DNA from: Algivirga pacifica
Lineage (GTDB): Bacteria; Bacteroidota; Bacteroidia; Cytophagales; Flammeovirgaceae
Length of the DNA: 64,000 nucleotides
Assembly: GCF_039543525.1 (NCBI RefSeq)
Contig: NZ_BAABJX010000017.1
Span: forward strand, 145,883-209,882
Direction: 5' to 3'
Position 1 is the stretch's first letter, and each line of letters starts with the position of its first letter. Below, one piece after another: positions 60,193 through 64,000 of the stretch. The position numbers were made by a program, and so were the translations under genes. The notes beneath the pieces were generated by a model. That model made no database searches, was not told where the DNA came from, and saw only the letters and a program-made list of their open reading frames with translations.

Positions 60193-61119
60193 ATGATATT
60201 AGTATTAGCCAACGGAGGTATGGCCGCCAATTGCCCCGGAAAGATAGGAGATCTGGTATTGCTCAGTGCAGTATTACAACAACTACAGCAATACTATCCT
60301 GTGACATTGGGCTGTAATGTAGAAATGAAAGATCGCTTACAAAAAGCGAGTGACTTTCAGGTAATGGAACTGTCTGAAAATATATCTTTTATGTTACAAG
60401 AGGTGGCCTTAAATGCCGAATATATTTTCATTTTAAAACCTTTTGGAGATTTGGAAGGTACGCATTGGAAAAGTGCCTTACAGCATATAGGTATTGTAGA
60501 AGGTCGAATACAGTATATTGGGAACTTACAGGCGTATGATTTTCAGGCTCCTCATCTGTCTCAACAACTATGGCAAGCGTTTTCTACTGTTATTGCTCTA
60601 CCGACTATTATGGATTTTTGTCCTAAAATACCGGTGAAGAAAAAGGAACGTAAGGGAGCTTTTGTGGGAATACTTCCCGTTGCAGGAGGAAAGGATAAGG
60701 AACTGCCTATTTCCTTACTACAAAGGGTAGTTGATAAGAAAGAATCGCCCATAAGGATCTTTGGAACACTCTATGGAGAAGACCCTCAAAGACTACAAGG
60801 AATTCGCAAAGCAATACAGAGGGAACAAGTGAGCGTAGAGGCCCTTGAGCCGGAAGCGATAGCTGCTGAACTTTTTTCTGCTCAGAAAATCTATGCTGTG
60901 GATGGAGGATTACTTTGGTTAGTAGTGGCCATGCTTAATTTTCTTTTCCAGGAGAATAGCGCAGCGTATCCAGAGATTCATGTAATCGTTGGAAGAAAAC
61001 CTGATGGAAGCTATAACCCTGTCTCTAACGTATGGGCACCATTAGTATTGAATCCATCAAAATTACATATTCATAATGCTGAACAAGTTTATGCGCTTGA
61101 TCAATTACAGTTGATATAG
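60193..61119 (+). CDS. GT9-like (heptosyltransferase-fold) protein
   Basis: 308 residues, no signal peptide. CPGKIGDLVLLSAVLQQLQQYYPV resembles the GDxxxxxP-type N-terminal motif of family 9 glycosyltransferases. FVGILPVAGGKDKELPISLLQRVV resembles their NDP-sugar-binding segment, and KIYAVDGGLLWLVVAM their C-terminal VDSGxxHLA region, though the His is missing (LLWLVV). It is thus GT9-like but divergent; it may be a non-catalytic or differently acting relative. It is the last gene of the long plus-strand run before the insertion sequence. Fold inference moderate, function unknown. Confidence 0.55.
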   Translation: MILVLANGGMAANCPGKIGDLVLLSAVLQQLQQYYPVTLGCNVEMKDRLQKASDFQVMELSENISFMLQEVALNAEYIFILKPFGDLEGTHWKSALQHIGIVEGRIQYIGNLQAYDFQAPHLSQQLWQAFSTVIALPTIMDFCPKIPVKKKERKGAFVGILPVAGGKDKELPISLLQRVVDKKESPIRIFGTLYGEDPQRLQGIRKAIQREQVSVEALEPEAIAAELFSAQKIYAVDGGLLWLVVAMLNFLFQENSAAYPEIHVIVGRKPDGSYNPVSNVWAPLVLNPSKLHIHNAEQVYALDQLQLI

Positions 61120-61148
61120 TTGAAGTTGGTAATATTGTCGCAGCTCTT

Positions 61149-61227
61149 AGTCAAAGAGCGATTTTATCGATGTGATAGATTACCCTTTCGCAGACTATTG
61201 TGCCGATAAAATCTGAATTCTTTGACT
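61149..61227. repeat. Imperfect inverted repeat after the GT9-like gene
   Basis: AGTCAAAGAGCGATTTTATCG pairs with CGATAAAATCTGAATTCTTTGACT across about 33 bases. It may serve as a large terminator-like structure but lacks a U-tract. Confidence 0.7.
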
Positions 61228-61265
61228 AGTAGTCTTGGATAGTGGGCTGACATCAAATAACTTCC

Positions 61266-61293
61266 TTTCTCCTTTCTCCTTTCTCCTTTCTCC
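61266..61293 (+). repeat. Four tandem TTTCTCC heptamers
   Basis: Exact copies ending at the left boundary of the insertion sequence. The array resumes on the other side (62715-62742) in the same 7-bp register. Confidence 0.95.
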
Positions 61294-61338
61294 TGTCATT
61301 CCCTGATATAGGTTGACCGTTTTCAAAGTTAATTAAGC

Positions 61339-61737
61339 ATGTTGAAAACAGGAAAAAAGCTTCTGAAGTATCGAAGATTTTCAGAGGAATTTAAGAAAAA
61401 GATTGTTCATGAATATGAATACGGTCAACTTAGTGTCAGTTCACTTTCTGAGACCTACTCGATTTCTTTTCAATGCATCTATCGATGGATTCACCAGTAC
61501 TCATCTTACAATAAAGCCGGTATACAAGTCGTGGAAATGAAAGATAGTCAAGAGTCAAAACTTAAAGCACAGCAAAAGCGAATTGCAGAGCTAGAACAAT
61601 CACTAGGTCAAAAGCAGCTCTATCTGGAATATCTGGAAAAAATGATTGAGCTGGCTAATGAGGAGTATGCCATCGACATCAAAAAAAATTCAAATACCCC
61701 ACCCTCTGGTGGTTTCAGGACCACAAAGAAAAGCTAA
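61339..61737 (+). CDS. IS3-family OrfA (helix-turn-helix protein)
   Basis: 132 residues. The basic N terminus YRRFSEEFKKKIVHEYEYGQLSVSSLSETYSISFQCIYRWIHQY is the IS3 OrfA helix-turn-helix that binds the terminal repeats. Residues about 70-110 form a leucine-zipper-like helix used for dimerisation. Near its end an A8 run (61681-61688) offers A-AAA-AAT for -1 slippage into the OrfB frame, which is open from 61662. The fused OrfAB would be the transposase. Confidence 0.9.
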   Translation: MLKTGKKLLKYRRFSEEFKKKIVHEYEYGQLSVSSLSETYSISFQCIYRWIHQYSSYNKAGIQVVEMKDSQESKLKAQQKRIAELEQSLGQKQLYLEYLEKMIELANEEYAIDIKKNSNTPPSGGFRTTKKS

Positions 61738-61745
61738 GTGGCTCC

Positions 61746-62678
61746 TTGAACTCCCTATTTAATCTACTTGGGCTAAGTAAGCAAACGGTTCATCAAAGCA
61801 GAGTACGTTACCGAAAATTCGAAGCAGAATTACAGGAGTTAATCGTTCAAGTAGATCAGATTCGAAGTGAACACCCCGGGTGTGGGGTAGAAAAGATGTA
61901 CATGTCGTTACGCCCTAAAACAATGGGTAGAGACAAGTTTTGTGAGATTTTCATGTCCTTGGGCTATAGGGTGGTACAACACCGAAATTATCAACGCACG
62001 ACCACTCCAGGGCATATTCGGTACCCTAATCTCATTAGAGGTATGGTCGTAAATCGCCCTTATCAAGTGGTGCAGAGTGATATCACTTACTTTAGTGTTG
62101 AAGGACGTTTTTACTACTTGGTATTTATCATTGATGTTTACACCAAGGAGATTTTAGGGTACAATGTCAGTGATCATTTACGAGCATCATCAAATGTTGT
62201 TGCCTTAAAGAAAGCCTTGGTTCAGGTAAAGGAATTGTCTTTTGGAATGATTCATCATTCCGATATGGGATGCCAATACACCAGTGAGGAATACTTATCC
62301 TTATTAAGGAAAAATGGTGTGATTGTGAGCATGGGCGGCTGTGCTCAGGAGAATGCTTATGCAGAAAGGGTAAATGGTATCATTAAAAACGAGTACTTGA
62401 AATACCAGACAATTACAACTTTCAAGCAGCTTGTAAGTGCGGTGAGGAAAGCCGTTAAGCATTATAATCAAAGTCGAAAGCATCAAGCATTTAAAAACAG
62501 ATTTACTCCTTTAGAGTTCAAGGAAAAAGTCGTAAATTTAAGTACCCAAAGAAGACCGATGGCGATTATTTATGCCGCGGAGAATTATAAAATCAAGGAG
62601 GCATCGAGCCTCCTTGATTTTAGCCCAAAGGAAGTCCCTCAAGCTCATAATTGTCCGCTAGAATTAAATGAATGTTGA
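61746..62678 (+). CDS. IS3-family OrfB transposase (DDE, rve)
   Basis: 310 residues in the independent-start reading (TTG at 61746); more likely it is made as an OrfAB fusion by -1 frameshifting at the A8 run, since its frame stays open upstream (WWFQDHKEKLSGS). An HTH_21-like N terminus precedes the integrase core: D112 in VQSDITYF, D173 in HHSDMGCQYTS and E207 in ENAYAERVNG. The spacing between the last two is 33, shorter than the usual 35. C-terminal NRFTPLEFKEKV is typical. All three catalytic residues are present. Confidence 0.92.
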   Translation: MNSLFNLLGLSKQTVHQSRVRYRKFEAELQELIVQVDQIRSEHPGCGVEKMYMSLRPKTMGRDKFCEIFMSLGYRVVQHRNYQRTTTPGHIRYPNLIRGMVVNRPYQVVQSDITYFSVEGRFYYLVFIIDVYTKEILGYNVSDHLRASSNVVALKKALVQVKELSFGMIHHSDMGCQYTSEEYLSLLRKNGVIVSMGGCAQENAYAERVNGIIKNEYLKYQTITTFKQLVSAVRKAVKHYNQSRKHQAFKNRFTPLEFKEKVVNLSTQRRPMAIIYAAENYKIKEASSLLDFSPKEVPQAHNCPLELNEC

Positions 62679-62714
62679 ACAAAAACGGTCAACCCTATTT
62701 AGGGAAGGTCATCC

Positions 62715-62742
62715 GTCATCCTTTCTCCTTTCTCCTTTCTCC
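62715..62742 (+). repeat. GTCATCC plus three TTTCTCC heptamers
   Basis: Continuation of the array interrupted by the IS. GTCATCC is a degenerate unit exactly 7 bp long, so register is kept across the insertion once the 3-bp duplication is removed. Confidence 0.9.
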
Positions 62743-62800
62743 TTTTTTTACACTAAATTCACCCCTGAATACATCAATGAAAATAACTTAAAACAAACTT

Positions 62801-63850
62801 ATGATAACACAGACTAGACTGAAAAAAGTCTTATTTTTTTTATTGACACTAACGGCCTGCACGCAGGTAAATGAAAATCCATTGACTGTAAAATACGAGA
62901 TGCAAAGTATTCCTTCCAAGGCATCGATTAGAGCAATGGATGTTGTAAGTGATGAGGTAGTATGGCTAGGAGGAACTGGAGGAACAGTAGTTTATACGAC
63001 TGATGCAGGAGAGGTTTGGCATGTCAAACAGATTTCGGGAGCCGAATCCATGGATTTCAGGGATATTGTAGCGTTTTCTGATAAAGAAGCAATGGTGGTG
63101 TCCGCAGGCAGTCCGGCACGTATTTATAAGACCGAGGATGGAGGAGAGAATTGGACTTTATTATATGAGAATAATGCTAAGGAGATTTTCTTGAATGGAA
63201 TGGAGTTTTGGAATCCACAAGCAGGAATTGCCTTTGGTGATCCTATAGATGGAAAGCTGTTTGTACTAAGGACAGAAGATGGGGGAGTACATTGGGATAC
63301 CTTACAGAATAGACCCCGAACAATGACAAAAGAGGCTGGGTTTGCCGCAAGTGGTAGCAGTATGGTAGTGGCAGGAGACAGTACAGTGTGGATTGGATTG
63401 GGAGGTCCGAAGAGTAGAGTCTTCAAATCAGTCAATAGGGGACTTACCTGGGATGTGCGTGTAACACCAATGCTGTCAGGAACAGATGGGCCTAAGGGAA
63501 TCTATGGTATGCACTTTATGGATGAGCAAAAGGGATTTGCTGTAGGAGGAAACTATACGGATAGTACAGAGAATACATTTTCTTATATCTATACTGAAGA
63601 TGGAGGGAATTCCTGGCAAAACCTGGGAAGAGAATCTACCAGTGGGTATAAGTCCAGTATTAAGGCAGTACCTAATAGTAAAGTAATAGTGGCTGTCAGC
63701 CGTTATGGTACGGATATCTCCATGGATCGAGGAAAGCATTGGAAAAAGCTGGATAAAGCACCGTTTTATGTGCATGAGTTTGTTCCTTCCGGTAAGTTCG
63801 GGTGGGCTGCCGGAGCGCATGGACGTATCGCAAAACTAAAGCTTCAATAG
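62801..63850 (+). CDS. YCF48/BNR-like beta-propeller lipoprotein
   Basis: 349 residues. Lipobox LTLTAC gives Cys20. Six or seven propeller blades with Asp-box-like turns are visible (TTDAGEVWHV, KTEDGGENWTLL, RTEDGGVHWDTL, SVNRGLTWDV, YTEDGGNSWQNL, SMDRGKHWKKL), as in YCF48/HCF136 proteins and the 'oxidoreductase' annotated relatives in Bacteroidota. The final GWAAGAHGRIAKL closes the propeller. Role unknown; a scaffold or ligand-binding function on the membrane is possible. It follows the IS, which separates it from the amino-sugar locus. Confidence 0.85.
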   Translation: MITQTRLKKVLFFLLTLTACTQVNENPLTVKYEMQSIPSKASIRAMDVVSDEVVWLGGTGGTVVYTTDAGEVWHVKQISGAESMDFRDIVAFSDKEAMVVSAGSPARIYKTEDGGENWTLLYENNAKEIFLNGMEFWNPQAGIAFGDPIDGKLFVLRTEDGGVHWDTLQNRPRTMTKEAGFAASGSSMVVAGDSTVWIGLGGPKSRVFKSVNRGLTWDVRVTPMLSGTDGPKGIYGMHFMDEQKGFAVGGNYTDSTENTFSYIYTEDGGNSWQNLGRESTSGYKSSIKAVPNSKVIVAVSRYGTDISMDRGKHWKKLDKAPFYVHEFVPSGKFGWAAGAHGRIAKLKLQ

Positions 63851-63899
63851 TGAACAATGAACAGTGAACAATGAACAGTGGACAATGAACAGTGAAAAA
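63851..63899 (+). repeat. Seven tandem TGAACAR heptamers
   Basis: TGAACAA and TGAACAG alternate in perfect 7-bp register starting directly after the stop codon, with two variant units (TGGACAA, TGAAAAA). Confidence 0.93.
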
Positions 63900-63943
63900 T
63901 TATCAGTAAAAATTGGGAGGATATAGTGGTGTGAAATAATTTT

Positions 63944-64000
63944 GCTCACTGCTCACTGCTCACTGCTCACTGCTCACTGCTCACTGCTCACTGCTCACTG
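63944..64000 (+). repeat. GCTCACT heptamer array reaching the window end
   Basis: Eight full copies and one further base before the window stops; the same unit as the 14-copy array at 19587. Confidence 0.97.

Larger units (their letters stand above)
61294..62711 (+). mobile_element. IS3-family insertion sequence
   Basis: 1418 bp. The left end TGTCATTCCCTGATATAGG and the reverse complement of the right end TGACCTTCCCTAAATAGGG are imperfect inverted repeats of about 30 bp that continue as GGTTGACCGTTTT on both sides, with the TG..CA termini of IS3 elements. The flanking TCC (61291-61293 and 62712-62714) is a 3-bp target duplication. Two genes in overlapping frames encode OrfA and OrfB. The element sits inside a TTTCTCC heptamer array and both genes are intact, so it may be active. 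Confidence 0.93.

Overview
The window looks like a piece of a Bacteroidota chromosome, probably from a marine Cytophagales-type bacterium. The evidence is a SusC/SusD pair, C-terminal Por-secretion (T9SS) sorting domains, many lipoproteins, DUF3857/transglutaminase, GIN and YCF48-like families, moderate-to-low GC, and start codons without Shine-Dalgarno sequences. No rRNA, tRNA or CRISPR array was seen. The genus cannot be settled from this sequence alone.

Layout. 1-1005: tail of a beta-helix-like protein, convergent with a START-domain protein across a shared terminator. 1330-9399: a YqiJ-like membrane protein, a long flotillin and a 1643-residue AAA+ ATPase. 9707-14891: two DUF3857/transglutaminase proteins and a GIN-domain protein. 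15415-17571: a lipoprotein combining a TIM-barrel-like domain, three SLH repeats and a C39-like peptidase. 17940-24175: a MaoC-like hydratase, a minus-strand trio (DUF3604, PpiC-like, HupE-like), a beta-barrel protein and a lipoprotein. 24278-26329: a GxGYxYP-family secreted protein.

From 26917 to 61119 there is a large glycan/amino-sugar utilisation locus. The minus-strand arm holds SusC, SusD and a NagX/HGSNAT-like acetyltransferase. The plus-strand arm holds a DUF5018 lipoprotein, two overlapping DigH-like GHL10 lipoproteins, an L,D-transpeptidase-like lipoprotein, a phosphodiester glycosidase, an ion-transporter-superfamily permease, an orphan HyuA, a degenerate and an intact FAD oxidoreductase, NanE, a HAD phosphatase, a GH38-like protein, DUF4127, a ROK kinase, a sodium:solute symporter, an SGNH hydrolase and a GT9-like protein. 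My reading is that surface enzymes and SusCD capture an amino-sugar polymer (possibly denuded peptidoglycan or another HexNAc glycan). The symporter, ROK kinase and NanE would then turn ManNAc/GlcNAc-type sugars into GlcNAc-6-P. No sialidase or NanA lyase is present, so this is not a standard sialic-acid operon. An IS3-family element (61294-62711) and a YCF48-like lipoprotein close the window.

The most unusual feature is the intergenic DNA. Nearly every longer gap holds modular palindromes: chains of mini-hairpins whose stems change but stay complementary while the loops stay constant (GNA triloops or TCCA/TCCT tetraloops). Six of these elements share near-identical outer ends beginning TTAAG..TTGAATA. 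There are also several unrelated tandem arrays that all have a 7-bp period. These elements sit between operon genes, often ending a few bases before a start codon, and even supply the last codons of two genes.
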